A DNA stretch of 64,000 nt from Candidatus Omnitrophota bacterium (lineage in GTDB: Bacteria > Omnitrophota > Omnitrophia > Omnitrophales > JACROU01), in the NCBI GenBank assembly GCA_029261035.1, contig JAJDCD010000005.1:95677-159676 (forward strand). Reading direction: 5' to 3'. Below are positions 17,310-25,718 of the stretch, piece by piece. The notes under the pieces are model-generated. The model had not been told where the DNA came from. It was given only the letters and a program-made list of their open reading frames with translations, and made no database searches. The translations under genes were made by a program, and so were the position numbers. Numbering within the stretch: the stretch's first letter is position 1; each line of letters opens with the position of its first letter.

Positions 17310-18044
17310 ATGATTCGATTAAACAATATAGTAATGAACAGAATTCTTATTATTTTAATAAGTCTAATTATTGCGAGTTGTGCTTCAAGAGGTCCAACCT
17401 CTGACAGAGGAATTTACCATACTGTTACTAAAGGCCAGACTCTATGGCGTATTTCTCAAGCCTATAAAGTTTCCCTCAAAAAAGTGATGAAAGTAAATAA
17501 AATTGCGGATGCTTCAAAGATTGAACAGGGGCAAAAACTATTTATTCCAGGGGCAAAGAAGTTTATAGATGTGACACCCGCAAGTCGTTGGACACACATA
17601 GTAATTCATCACAGTGCAACTTTTAATGGAAATGCAGCTATATTTGATAAACAGCACAGGAAACGGGGCTTTTGGAATGGGTTGGGATATCACTTTGTTA
17701 TTGGTAATGGTTCTTCGCAGAGAAGGAATGGTCAGGTGGAAATAGGGCACCGTTGGGTGAATCAGATGGATGGGGCTCATTGTAATGCCATGGACATGAA
17801 TAAAATTGGAATAGGTATTTGTCTTGTAGGTAACTTTGATGAACAAAAACCATCAACAGATCAAATTAATTCTTTATCTTCTCTGGTATTACAGCTTAGA
17901 AAACAGTTTGGAATTTCTTCAAAAAATGTTATCCGACATAATCAAGTTCAGGGAAAAAACACTCATTGTCCTGGATCCAATTTTCCTTGGGGTAACTTCA
18001 AAGATAGAGTGGCAAGCGCTTCTAAAGGTGCTGCTCGAGCATAA
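17310..18044 (+). CDS. Lipoprotein N-acetylmuramoyl-L-alanine amidase with LysM domain
   Basis: This 244-residue peptidoglycan amidase has a lipobox (LIIASCAS, with Cys about residue 24), so it should be lipid-anchored. A LysM domain follows (about residues 36-80: YHTVTKGQTLWRISQAYKVSLKKVMKVNKI...GQKLFIPG). Then comes an amidase_2/PGRP-type catalytic domain (about 92-235) with Zn ligands in HIVIHHSAT and in NTHCPGSNFPW. It cleaves the bond between N-acetylmuramate and L-Ala in cell-wall turnover or recycling. AGGAG lies at 17294-17298. The ATG at 17310 or the in-frame ATG at 17334 could be the start, and both leave the lipobox intact. Confidence 0.9.
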   Translation: MIRLNNIVMNRILIILISLIIASCASRGPTSDRGIYHTVTKGQTLWRISQAYKVSLKKVMKVNKIADASKIEQGQKLFIPGAKKFIDVTPASRWTHIVIHHSATFNGNAAIFDKQHRKRGFWNGLGYHFVIGNGSSQRRNGQVEIGHRWVNQMDGAHCNAMDMNKIGIGICLVGNFDEQKPSTDQINSLSSLVLQLRKQFGISSKNVIRHNQVQGKNTHCPGSNFPWGNFKDRVASASKGAARA

Positions 18045-18249
18045 TCTCCAAAACTCCCATTTTTATCCCATAAATGTTTCTTTTTTGACTCTTCATCTAC
18101 ATTATTGTAGATAGACTTCTCTTAGCTTCACCTAAAACAGTCCTATAAATTATTTCTACCCCTCAATTTATGAATAAATTCTTGGCATGACTATTGCTAA
18201 TACTACTAGAACGGATCGAAACCTTTCATTTAATAAACAAGGAGGAAGA

Positions 18250-19575
18250 ATGTTGTTAAAGAAACTATTTAAATCTAATCTCTGGAAATGGGGTTTGTTT
18301 GGGATGTTGTTTTCTTTAGTCCCATTAACAAATCTATTTGCACAAGGGACGATTGACTCAGGGGATACTACTTTTATCCTTTTGTGTGCGGCTCTTGTTA
18401 TGTTGATGACCCCCGGCTTAGGGCTTTTTTATGCTGGGATGGTTAGAACCAAAAATGTTCTTAACATGATCATGAAGAGTTTTGTTATTCTTTGTGTTAT
18501 CAGTGTTCAATGGGTGCTTTGGGGATACACTTTAGCATTTGGACCTGATACGGGAATGGGCATTATTGGAAGTTTGGAATATTTTGGTCTTAATGGGGTA
18601 GGACAAGAACCAGGCCCTTATGCGGACAATATTCCTCATTATGTTTTTGTTGCATTTCAAGGTATGTTTGCAATTATTACTCCAGCTTTAATTACAGGAG
18701 CACTTGCTGAAAGAATGAAGTTTAGTGCATTGCTTCTTTTCTCAGTTTTATGGGCAACGTTAGTTTATGATCCACTTTGTCACTGGGTTTGGGGTGATAA
18801 CGGATTTCTTGGTTCTTTAGGAGCTTTGGATTTCGCTGGTGGAACCGTGGTTCATATCAGTTCTGGTATTTCTGCGTTAGCTGCATGTATTTTGATTGGT
18901 AAAAGAAAAGGTTATGGTTCTGAAGATATGTCACCACATAATTTAACCATGACAATTTTGGGGACGGCATTACTTTGGTTTGGTTGGTTTGGATTTAATG
19001 CAGGAAGTGCTTTAGCTGCAGATGGTTTAGCTGCGAATGCATTTATCGTAACCAATACCGCTGCCGCTGCCGCTGCTCTTTCTTGGATGTTTACAGAGTG
19101 GTTTATTAAAGGAAAGCCAACTGCGTTGGGTGTTGTTTCCGGTGCTGTTGCTGGTCTTGTAGCAATTACTCCAGCAGCTGGTTTTGTTGGACCTTTGGCT
19201 TCTATTGCTTTAGGAGCTATTGCCGGTATCGTTTGTTACCTTGCTGTTCTTCTTAAAGTTAAAGCTTTTGGTTATGATGATTCTTTGGATGTGTTTGGCA
19301 TTCATGGAATTGGTGGTTTAACAGGGGCTTTATTAACAGGTATTCTTGCTTCTGCAGCAGTAAATCCAGGAGCTGGAGATGGTCTTCTTAACGGAAATCC
19401 AGGTCAATTTGTAAATCAATTAATTGCTTGTGGCGTTACAGTTGTATATGCGTTCATTATGACTGCGATTATTTTGAAAGTAGTTGATTTGATCGTTGGC
19501 GTCCGTGTGAAGTCTGAAGATGAAGAAACAGGTTTAGACTTAACACAACATGGTGAATCTGGATACAATTTGTAA
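18250..19575 (+). CDS. amtB: Ammonium transporter
   Basis: A 441-residue channel of the Amt/Mep/Rh family. The start is ATG 18250, because AAGGAGGAAGA immediately precedes it; the frame extends further upstream but without a ribosome site. Residues 1-33 form a signal peptide ([12 protein letters not shown]), as in other bacterial Amt proteins, leaving 11 spans. Conserved signatures: [31 protein letters not shown], and [16 protein letters not shown], which hold the pore His pair. The C-terminal tail ([27 protein letters not shown]) is the regulatory tail contacted by GlnK. The PII gene follows at once, the classical arrangement under nitrogen control. Confidence 0.96.
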   Translation: MLLKKLFKSNLWKWGLFGMLFSLVPLTNLFAQGTIDSGDTTFILLCAALVMLMTPGLGLFYAGMVRTKNVLNMIMKSFVILCVISVQWVLWGYTLAFGPDTGMGIIGSLEYFGLNGVGQEPGPYADNIPHYVFVAFQGMFAIITPALITGALAERMKFSALLLFSVLWATLVYDPLCHWVWGDNGFLGSLGALDFAGGTVVHISSGISALAACILIGKRKGYGSEDMSPHNLTMTILGTALLWFGWFGFNAGSALAADGLAANAFIVTNTAAAAAALSWMFTEWFIKGKPTALGVVSGAVAGLVAITPAAGFVGPLASIALGAIAGIVCYLAVLLKVKAFGYDDSLDVFGIHGIGGLTGALLTGILASAAVNPGAGDGLLNGNPGQFVNQLIACGVTVVYAFIMTAIILKVVDLIVGVRVKSEDEETGLDLTQHGESGYNL

Positions 19576-19597
19576 TTTTTCATAGGAGGAAAACTAA

Positions 19598-19933
19598 ATG
19601 AAGAAAGTTGAAGCAATTATTCGCCCAAGCACTTTGCAAAAAGTATTAGATGCTTTGTCAGCTTCTGGGTACCCAGGGTTAACAGTAGCTGAAGTAAAAG
19701 GGCATGGAAAACAAAAAGGTATTACGGAAGAGTATCGTGGTCAATCACATGAAGGTTTCTTGCACAAAATTAAATTAGAAACTGTGGTTACAGACGATCA
19801 AGTAGATACTTTGGTTGAAACAATTACGAACGCAGCAAAAACAGGTCAAATCGGAGACGGTAAGATTTTTGTTTCTGATGTAGGGGAAGCTGTTCGTATT
19901 CGTACCGGAGAAAAAGGTAACGACGCAATATAG
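19598..19933 (+). CDS. glnK: Nitrogen regulatory protein P-II (GlnK/GlnB family) lacking Tyr51
   Basis: A 111-residue PII signal protein, 22 bases after amtB and preceded by AGGAGG. PII trimers sense ATP/ADP and 2-oxoglutarate and block AmtB when nitrogen is sufficient. The B-loop TGQIGDGKIFV and C-loop RIRTGE are conserved. The T-loop, EEYRGQSHEGFLHK (residues 45-57), is unusual: position 51 is His where enterobacterial proteins have the uridylylated Tyr, and the loop is one residue shorter. Regulation by GlnD uridylylation is therefore unlikely, leaving metabolite binding as the input. Confidence 0.95.
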   Translation: MKKVEAIIRPSTLQKVLDALSASGYPGLTVAEVKGHGKQKGITEEYRGQSHEGFLHKIKLETVVTDDQVDTLVETITNAAKTGQIGDGKIFVSDVGEAVRIRTGEKGNDAI

Positions 19934-19996
19934 TAAAAAGTGCGGTCCAGAGCCTGGGTAGAATTAGATCTTTTGATTTTGCCTGGGCTTCATTTT

Positions 19997-20040
19997 AAAA
20001 CAAAAAGCCAGATCTTAATTGATCTGGCTTTTTTGTTTTA
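19997..20040 (+). terminator. Intrinsic terminator of amtB-glnK
   Basis: AAAGCCAGATC pairs with GATCTGGCTTT around TTAATT, with an A-tract before and TTTTTTGTTTTA after. It could act in both directions. A GCCTGGGTAG...GCCTGGGC direct repeat precedes it at 19951-19988. Confidence 0.9.
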
Positions 20041-20045
20041 AAAGG

Positions 20046-20128
20046 CTTTTGGTTCTTAGCTTTTAGTAGAGTTTAATTCAAAAATTTTTTTCAACCAAAA
20101 GCTAAGAGCTAGTAGCCAAAGACTATAG
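20046..20128. repeat. AGCTTTTAGC / AGCTAAGAGC inverted repeat
   Basis: TTTTGGTTCTTAGCTTTTAG is mirrored by CCAAAAGCTAAGAGCTAGTAG. The same AGCTAAAAGC words occur singly at 1104-1122 and 12052-12073, so this looks like another dispersed intergenic repeat family. Confidence 0.5.
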
Positions 20129-20207
20129 ATATAGGAAGTCTTGCTATTTTACTCAAAATTTGAAAGAATACTCTTTTAACATTAACTCTTAACAAGTTTT
20201 AGGTGCT

Positions 20208-21584
20208 ATGAGTCAAAAATCTTCTCGGGATCTTGTTCATCGTTTAAGTCAGTACGCTCATCGCCTTACATATCAGCAGTTGCCTCAGAATGTCATTCAT
20301 CAAGCCAAAATTAGAGTTATTGATTCGCTTTGCTGTGCTTTGGCTACTGTCAAAACTAAACCAGCGCGTATTCTCCGAAAAACTGCTTTAAAAAACGCAT
20401 TAAATTCAAAGGGGGCTACTTTAATAGGAACCAAGCAAAAAGTATTTGCTCCTATGGCAGCGTTCTATAATGGATCCTTGATTCGATATTGGGATTATAA
20501 CGACACCTACTTATCTAAAGAACCAGCGCATCCAAGTGATAATTTGGGGGCATTAATTTCTGCAGCGGAGCTTATGAAATCAACGGGTAAAGATTTTATT
20601 ACCGCGATGGTTTTGTCTTATGAAATTCAGTGTCGATTATGTGACGCTCAGAGTTTGAGAACTAAGGGCTGGGATCATGTGACTTACGGAGCTTTATCGG
20701 CTTCGTTGGGAGTTGGGAAGCTGATGAAGCTAACTGAGGCAGAGTTGTCTCATGCCGTTTCCATGACAACGGTTTCTGGTGTGGCTCTAAGGCAAACACG
20801 TGTGGGGGAAATTTCTTATTGGAAAGCTTCTGCTTTTGCGCAAGTTTCTCGGAATGCTTTATTTTCTGCTTTGTTAGCTAAAGAGGGTATGACGGGCCCG
20901 AGCTCTATTATCAGTGGGGAGAAAGGATTTGAAAAAGGAGTTTCAGGGCCTTTGAACATAAAGGCTCTTGGAGGCCGTAATCATCCATTTAAAATTTTAG
21001 AAACGTATTTAAAATATTATCCTGTTGAATATCATAGCCAAGCGGCTGTCCAGGCAGCATTGGAATTAAGAAAACAGATTGCTAGCATCGATTTAATCCA
21101 AAAAATCAACATTACAACTTATGATGTAGCCATTGAAATTATTGTGAAAGATCCAGAAAAATGGAAGCCTAAGGAAAGAGAAACGGCGGATCATAGTTTG
21201 CCTTTTGCAGTTGCTCGCAGTTTGTTGGATGGAAAAATGACGCTTAAGCAGTATTCGGATAAAAAAATTTCTGATCCTAAAGTTCTAAAATTGATGAAGA
21301 AGATTAAAATTAAAGAGAGTTCTTCTATGACACAGAAATATCCGAAAAGTTTACCTTGTCGTATAGAGATTCAGCTTCGGGGAGGAAGAAAGGTTTCTTC
21401 TGAAGTTATTTTCCCCAAAGGACATTACAGGAATCCATTAACAGATGATGAAGTGAATCAAAAATTTATTCAATTAACACAAAAACATCTTTCTTCAGAT
21501 AATCAGAAGAAAATTTTAGACCAGTTGTGGAATTTAGAGAAATTAAAACATTGGGATGAATTATTGAAACTGATGGTGGTTTAA
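20208..21584 (+). CDS. prpD: MmgE/PrpD family 2-methylcitrate dehydratase
   Basis: A 458-residue protein of the MmgE/PrpD family, which dehydrates 2-methylcitrate to 2-methyl-cis-aconitate without an iron-sulfur cluster. Family features: DSLCCALATV near the N-terminus, then WDYNDTYLSKEPAHPSDNLGALISAAE (substrate loop), and KYYPVEYHSQAAVQAALELR. It is two bases ahead of prpB and close to a methylcitrate synthase, so the assignment to propionate (methylcitrate) metabolism rests on both sequence and context. Confidence 0.93.
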   Translation: MSQKSSRDLVHRLSQYAHRLTYQQLPQNVIHQAKIRVIDSLCCALATVKTKPARILRKTALKNALNSKGATLIGTKQKVFAPMAAFYNGSLIRYWDYNDTYLSKEPAHPSDNLGALISAAELMKSTGKDFITAMVLSYEIQCRLCDAQSLRTKGWDHVTYGALSASLGVGKLMKLTEAELSHAVSMTTVSGVALRQTRVGEISYWKASAFAQVSRNALFSALLAKEGMTGPSSIISGEKGFEKGVSGPLNIKALGGRNHPFKILETYLKYYPVEYHSQAAVQAALELRKQIASIDLIQKINITTYDVAIEIIVKDPEKWKPKERETADHSLPFAVARSLLDGKMTLKQYSDKKISDPKVLKLMKKIKIKESSSMTQKYPKSLPCRIEIQLRGGRKVSSEVIFPKGHYRNPLTDDEVNQKFIQLTQKHLSSDNQKKILDQLWNLEKLKHWDELLKLMVV

Positions 21585-21586
21585 TT

Positions 21587-22429
21587 ATGAAAAAAAGTAA
21601 AGCAAACCTAAGAACCTTAATTAATTCTGGGAAGACGCTTTGTTTTCCTGGAGCTTTTAATGCTGCTGTAGCTTTGCAGATTCAACAAGCAGGTTTTCCT
21701 GGGGTGTATGTTTCGGGTGCTGGAATTTCGAATGGTTTGGCGGGGTTGCCTGATATTGAACTTGTAACTCGAAAGGAAATGATTTGGGCGAATCAATTTA
21801 TTACGTCTCGTGTTGAAATACCTGTTTTCTCAGATGCGGATACGGGATATGGAGGGCCTTTGCAAGTAGCTAAAACGGTTGAGCAATTTGAGAGTATTGG
21901 AGTTTCTGCGATTCATTTAGAGGATCAAAAGACCCCGAAACGATGTGGTCATCTTGAAGGGAAAAAATTGATATCTCCAGAAGCCATGTGCCGTAAAATC
22001 AGAGTTGCTGTAAAAGCGCGAAAAAGCCGTAATTTTTTAATCGTGGCTCGTACGGACTCCAGGGGAGTTGAAGGGTTTGAGGCGTGTCTGACTCGAATCA
22101 AAGCCTATATCAAAGCGGGTGCAGATGCTATTTTTCCAGAAGCGTTGCATTCTATTGAAGAATTTAAGCAAGTTCGGAAGCTTTTCCAGATCCCTCTTGT
22201 AGCTAATATGACCGAATTTGGTAAAACTCCTTATATTTCTATTAGACAGTTTCAAAAGCTTGAGTATAATATCGTACTATTTCCTTTGAGTATCTTTCGA
22301 CTCACTATGGGGCGTTCTCAGGTTTTTTTGAAGGATTTGGCTAAAAAAGGAACTCAGGTAGATTATTTACAGAAAATGCAGACTCGGGAAGAACTTTACG
22401 ATTTATTACAATATTCAGACTATCAGTAG
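21587..22429 (+). CDS. prpB: 2-methylisocitrate lyase
   Basis: This 280-residue PEP mutase/isocitrate-lyase family enzyme splits 2-methylisocitrate to pyruvate and succinate. Metal-site residues are in FSDADTGYGGP (Asp83, Asp85). The catalytic loop is KRCGHLEGK with Cys120 (classical KKCGHR). LVARTDSR and the adjacent GADAIFPEAL are also typical. The ATG starts two bases after the prpD stop, so translational coupling is likely. PrpB is favoured over plain isocitrate lyase by the short length and the prpD/prpC neighbours. Confidence 0.94.
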   Translation: MKKSKANLRTLINSGKTLCFPGAFNAAVALQIQQAGFPGVYVSGAGISNGLAGLPDIELVTRKEMIWANQFITSRVEIPVFSDADTGYGGPLQVAKTVEQFESIGVSAIHLEDQKTPKRCGHLEGKKLISPEAMCRKIRVAVKARKSRNFLIVARTDSRGVEGFEACLTRIKAYIKAGADAIFPEALHSIEEFKQVRKLFQIPLVANMTEFGKTPYISIRQFQKLEYNIVLFPLSIFRLTMGRSQVFLKDLAKKGTQVDYLQKMQTREELYDLLQYSDYQ

Positions 22430-22449
22430 ATAAAAGACGGGTAAATACA

Positions 22450-23586
22450 ATGAGTGAAAAAACATCAACAAAATCAACGGGGTTGGAAGGTATCGTTGCT
22501 GGACAATCTATTATTTCTCAAGTGGATCCGACAGGGGACAAATTAACTTATTGTGGATACGATGCTCATGAATTAGCAGATAAATCTTGCTATGAGGAAG
22601 TTGCTTATTTACTCATTATGGGACGTCTTCCATCTCAATCAGAGTTGGAACAGTTTAAGTCTCAGCTAGTAAAGGAAAGAAAGGTTGAAGAGCCTGTTAG
22701 AAAATTATTCACTCAGCTAACACCCGATTCTCATCCAATGGATCGATTAAGAACAGTTGTGTCTTTCAGTTCGATGTTTGATCCTGACAATGGGGATAAT
22801 TCTTATGAAGCCAATATTCGTAAAGCAATTCGTTTGGTAGCAAAAATGCCTGCTTTTGTTGCGGGTAGCTTTTTGATTCCTGAAGGAAAAGAATTGTTGG
22901 AATCTAACCCAGAATTTTCACATGCTAAGTATTTTCTTCATTTGCTGACGGGAAAAGAACCGGATGACTTTTTTGTAAAAGTTTTTGATGCATCTCTTAT
23001 TTTGTATGCTGAACATGGATTTAATGCATCCACGTTTGCGGGGCGTGTCACAATGGGAACGCAATCAGACATTTATTCGGGAGTAACATCCTCGATAGGC
23101 ACTTTAAAAGGACCTTTGCATGGTGGAGCCAATGAAAAGGCAATGGAAATGCTTCTTGAAATCGGAGAGCCTTCAAAAGCCGAAAGTTGGGTCAGAGAGG
23201 CTTTGGCTCAAAAAAAGAAAATTATGGGCTTTGGTCACCGGGTATATAAGACGCAAGATTCAAGAGCGCCTTTATTAAAAGAGTTAAACAAAAAATTATC
23301 AGAGCACTTAGGAAATACACGCTGGTACGAAATTGGAGATACGGTAGAACGTATATTGAAAGAAGAAAAGAAATTATTTCCTAATGTAGATTTCCCTTGC
23401 GCCTCTTTGTATTACTTATTGGGTTTACCTATTCAAGTTTATACTCCTATTTTTGCAGCTGCCAGAACAGCAGGGTGGTGTGCTCACGATATTGAACAAT
23501 CCGAAAACAATCGACTCATTCGACCTCAGTGTGATTATGTGGGGGAAAGTAATCTACAATACACTCCGATTGATGAAAGAAAATAA
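22450..23586 (+). CDS. prpC: 2-methylcitrate / citrate synthase
   Basis: A 378-residue citrate-synthase family enzyme. It condenses propionyl-CoA (or acetyl-CoA) with oxaloacetate. Catalytic motifs: HGFNAST (first His), the GPLHGGANEKAMEML loop, GFGHRVYK (second His) and an FPCASLYYLLG stretch before the final Arg-rich segment. It has the short Gram-positive/methylcitrate-type length without the N-terminal extension of type II enzymes. It is the third gene of prpDBC. Because no other citrate synthase is visible here, it could serve both reactions. Confidence 0.92.
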   Translation: MSEKTSTKSTGLEGIVAGQSIISQVDPTGDKLTYCGYDAHELADKSCYEEVAYLLIMGRLPSQSELEQFKSQLVKERKVEEPVRKLFTQLTPDSHPMDRLRTVVSFSSMFDPDNGDNSYEANIRKAIRLVAKMPAFVAGSFLIPEGKELLESNPEFSHAKYFLHLLTGKEPDDFFVKVFDASLILYAEHGFNASTFAGRVTMGTQSDIYSGVTSSIGTLKGPLHGGANEKAMEMLLEIGEPSKAESWVREALAQKKKIMGFGHRVYKTQDSRAPLLKELNKKLSEHLGNTRWYEIGDTVERILKEEKKLFPNVDFPCASLYYLLGLPIQVYTPIFAAARTAGWCAHDIEQSENNRLIRPQCDYVGESNLQYTPIDERK

Positions 23587-23603
23587 ATAGAACTCTTTTT
23601 CTT

Positions 23604-24320
23604 ATGCAAAAAATCAAAATATTTCCTATTTTTATTTTTTCATTGATGACCCTATTTTTATTTTCAGGGGCTTCACTTTTTAAGAACAAAGCTTCTTCTG
23701 AATCTTACGAGCCTCTAAAAATTGCAATCTTACCTATTGGCCATATGCCTGGAAAACCTTTGACAGTGCCTATGGGGAAAAATCTTGTTGATAAAATTGT
23801 AAACTCTACACAAGGGGATAATTTTATAAGTGAAGCGATTTTTAAATCTACAGAAACCGCCAAAGACCCTACTTATGTTGAAAAACAGATATATATATTT
23901 ATTGGTCGGATGCTTAAAAAACAAAGCTGGTTTGTTGTAAGTCCTGTTGATGTTTTTGCGGAGTTTAATTCATTAGGTTACTTGAGAAATAACATTGATT
24001 TTAAGGAATTGAATGAGCAACTTCATGCAGATAGATACCTAAGTGTGAACATTGATTACTGGGATGGGGAAGATTATGATAAAGAAGGGTTTATGTATGT
24101 GGGTTATACCGCACAGCTTTTAGATTCCAAAGGGCAGTTGATGTGGGGGCGGAAAAAAGAAAAAGAATTATACCGAATCAAAGAAGATCAAGAGGATGTT
24201 AATTCTTTCGTTAAAGAGTATTATGAGGAGCTGATACGAAAAATTGCTAAAGATATAATTTATAAATTTCCTAAAGTAGAAAAAAAGATTGTCAAAAAAG
24301 AGGTTGTGATTAATGACTAA
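23604..24320 (+). CDS. Exported protein of unknown function
   Basis: A 238-residue protein with an N-terminal hydrophobic segment (IFPIFIFSLMTLFLFSGASLF), probably a signal peptide or anchor; there is no lipobox Cys. The mature part begins LKIAILPIGHMPGK, alternates alpha and beta, and ends in a Lys-rich tail. The AILP start followed by a 'GRMLKKQSWFVVSP...' and a 'LHADRYLSVNI' stretch recalls bacterial outer-membrane assembly lipoproteins that sum up a promoter-like name only (LpoB/CsgG-type folds), but I would not assign it. It overlaps the next gene by eight bases and so is co-translated with it. Confidence 0.65.
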   Translation: MQKIKIFPIFIFSLMTLFLFSGASLFKNKASSESYEPLKIAILPIGHMPGKPLTVPMGKNLVDKIVNSTQGDNFISEAIFKSTETAKDPTYVEKQIYIFIGRMLKKQSWFVVSPVDVFAEFNSLGYLRNNIDFKELNEQLHADRYLSVNIDYWDGEDYDKEGFMYVGYTAQLLDSKGQLMWGRKKEKELYRIKEDQEDVNSFVKEYYEELIRKIAKDIIYKFPKVEKKIVKKEVVIND

Positions 24321-24999
24321 AATAGTTAGAGAACATAAGCACTCTCATGATCACCATGATGAAAGTAAGGATTTAGTTCCTGCCTTAAAGAAGGAAGTTT
24401 TAGAGCATTTACCCTTTACCCTAATAGGAATGGTTTTTGGGCTAGTGTTGGTTTTTGTTGGTTCCTTTGGATTCAAGATCATTTTATCTGAAGAAGCTTT
24501 TCATTTTTCGCATTTTCTACACATTTTTTTTAGTGCCGCTGCGGCGGCGGCTTTGATGACATTTTATGAGTCGAGTTATGCTCGCTCGGTTATTGTTGGG
24601 ATGTTGAGCGCAATATTTCTTTGTACCTTGTCTGATACCCTGATTCCTTATTGGGGAGCAATGCTTTTGGGTAAGGAGCCAGAGTTTCATCTTTGTGGCC
24701 TAGAGCACCCTATGATGACGCTCTTGATTGCTTTGTTAGGGACAAACCTAGGTCTTGTTTGGCTTAAAGGGTTTGAACACTGTTCTCGATGGAATCATTT
24801 ATTTCATATTTTTATATCTTCAGCTGCTTCCGGAATTTATTTATTTTCATTTTCAAGTCAGATATTTATTTCAGAAATTTTAGGGGTCCTAGTTATTTTA
24901 TTTATTTCGATCTTTTTACCGTGTCTCGTTAGTGATGTAATTATCCCAATGTTTCTAGTTCACCCCAGTTTTTTCATTAAAAAGATTTTTAAACGCTAA
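24313..24999 (+). CDS. Polytopic membrane protein with His-rich N-terminus, unknown function
   Basis: A 228-residue protein with about six membrane spans. The N-terminal tail HKHSHDHHDESKD is a likely metal-binding stretch (Zn, Ni or similar), and further conserved-looking His, Cys and Glu occur in LLGKEPEFHLCGLEHPMM. It overlaps the upstream exported protein by eight bases, so the two probably work as a pair. A metal-transport or sensing role is inference. I recognise no family. Confidence 0.65.
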   Translation: MTKIVREHKHSHDHHDESKDLVPALKKEVLEHLPFTLIGMVFGLVLVFVGSFGFKIILSEEAFHFSHFLHIFFSAAAAAALMTFYESSYARSVIVGMLSAIFLCTLSDTLIPYWGAMLLGKEPEFHLCGLEHPMMTLLIALLGTNLGLVWLKGFEHCSRWNHLFHIFISSAASGIYLFSFSSQIFISEILGVLVILFISIFLPCLVSDVIIPMFLVHPSFFIKKIFKR

Positions 25000-25013
25000 A
25001 TCTAAGATTGCTG

Positions 25014-25116
25014 TAATTGTGAAGTGCCAACTAAGGAGCTGAATCAATCTCAGGCAAATGGAATTTAATTTTCTAGAGATTGCCGAGCTTCACATGTCTA
25101 ATTGCTCGCAATGACA
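25014..25116. repeat. Degenerate GATTGC...CGCAATGACA repeat
   Basis: AGATTGCTGTAATTGTGAAG at one end and GCCGAGCTTCACATG...ATTGCTCGCAATGACAAG at the other resemble the common bacterial GATTGCTTCG/TCGCAATGAC intergenic repeat. Both ends are decayed. Confidence 0.4.
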
Positions 25117-25126
25117 AGAGGTTTTT

Positions 25127-25462
25127 ATGAATTTAAAAAATTATAAAAAACATATTTTTGTTTGTACGGGATCTAAATGCGCTCCTGAAATTTCTCCAGA
25201 TATTTATCAAAAGCTCAAACAGAAGTTAGAAGAAAAAAGTTTGAGTAAAGTTGAGGGGGGAGTGATGAGAAGTCAGTCTTCTTGTTTAGGGGTGTGTCAG
25301 GGAGGGCCTTTATTGGTTGTTTACCCAGAAGCTGTCTGGTACGATCAGGTCTCTGAAGAGGATTTAGACCGTATTATTGATGAGCATCTTGTCCAAGATA
25401 AGCCTGTAAAAGACTTAATTTTCCATAAAAATCAATATTCCTGCAAAAAACCTTCAGATTAG
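25127..25462 (+). CDS. Thioredoxin-like [2Fe-2S] ferredoxin
   Basis: A 111-residue protein of the thioredoxin-like 2Fe-2S ferredoxin family, an electron carrier. Candidate cluster Cys residues are Cys13 and Cys18 (HIFVCTGSKCAPE) and Cys53 and Cys57 (SSCLGVCQGGPLLVVYPEAVWY). The CLGVCQ-GP-VVYP-WY signature is diagnostic of the family. No redox partner is adjacent. AGAGG precedes the ATG at 25127. It sits alone before the first giant gene. Confidence 0.9.
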   Translation: MNLKNYKKHIFVCTGSKCAPEISPDIYQKLKQKLEEKSLSKVEGGVMRSQSSCLGVCQGGPLLVVYPEAVWYDQVSEEDLDRIIDEHLVQDKPVKDLIFHKNQYSCKKPSD

Positions 25463-25718
25463 AATGAGTTTTAGCTCTATTTCTGCAGTTTGACATCCTA
25501 CTTAAATCGTTTACTCTTATAGATATAGGAATGTAATAAAAAACTTATTAAATATATTAAAAATACATTGAATATTCCATATTTTGTGGTATATTTTTAC
25601 CTTCATCACCATATAGCTCACGGACTTAGAGATGCTCGCTTATTTACATGGAGGAGGTGATAAGGTGTTTTAGCTCACCAGCTAAAGCAAAAACCACTCA
25701 ATAGTTAGGATATCGTTA
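25463..25718 (+). promoter_or_regulatory. Leader region of giant gene 1
   Basis: No coding sequence is visible in 256 bases. The region is very AT-rich to about 25600. A strong unused ribosome-like tract GGAGGAGGTGATAAGG lies at about 25651-25666, followed by GGTGTTTTAGCTCACC, which can pair into a short hairpin. A weak TTAGGA site eight bases before ATG 25719 appears to be the actual ribosome site. Confidence 0.35.

Noticed and set aside
18187-18249. Upstream start of amtB
   Set aside because: The Shine-Dalgarno AAGGAGG precedes ATG 18250, and the extra residues are polar and would mask the signal peptide.
25463-25718. Riboswitch ahead of giant 1
   Set aside because: The region has one short hairpin and a purine-rich tract but no motif of a riboswitch class I know.
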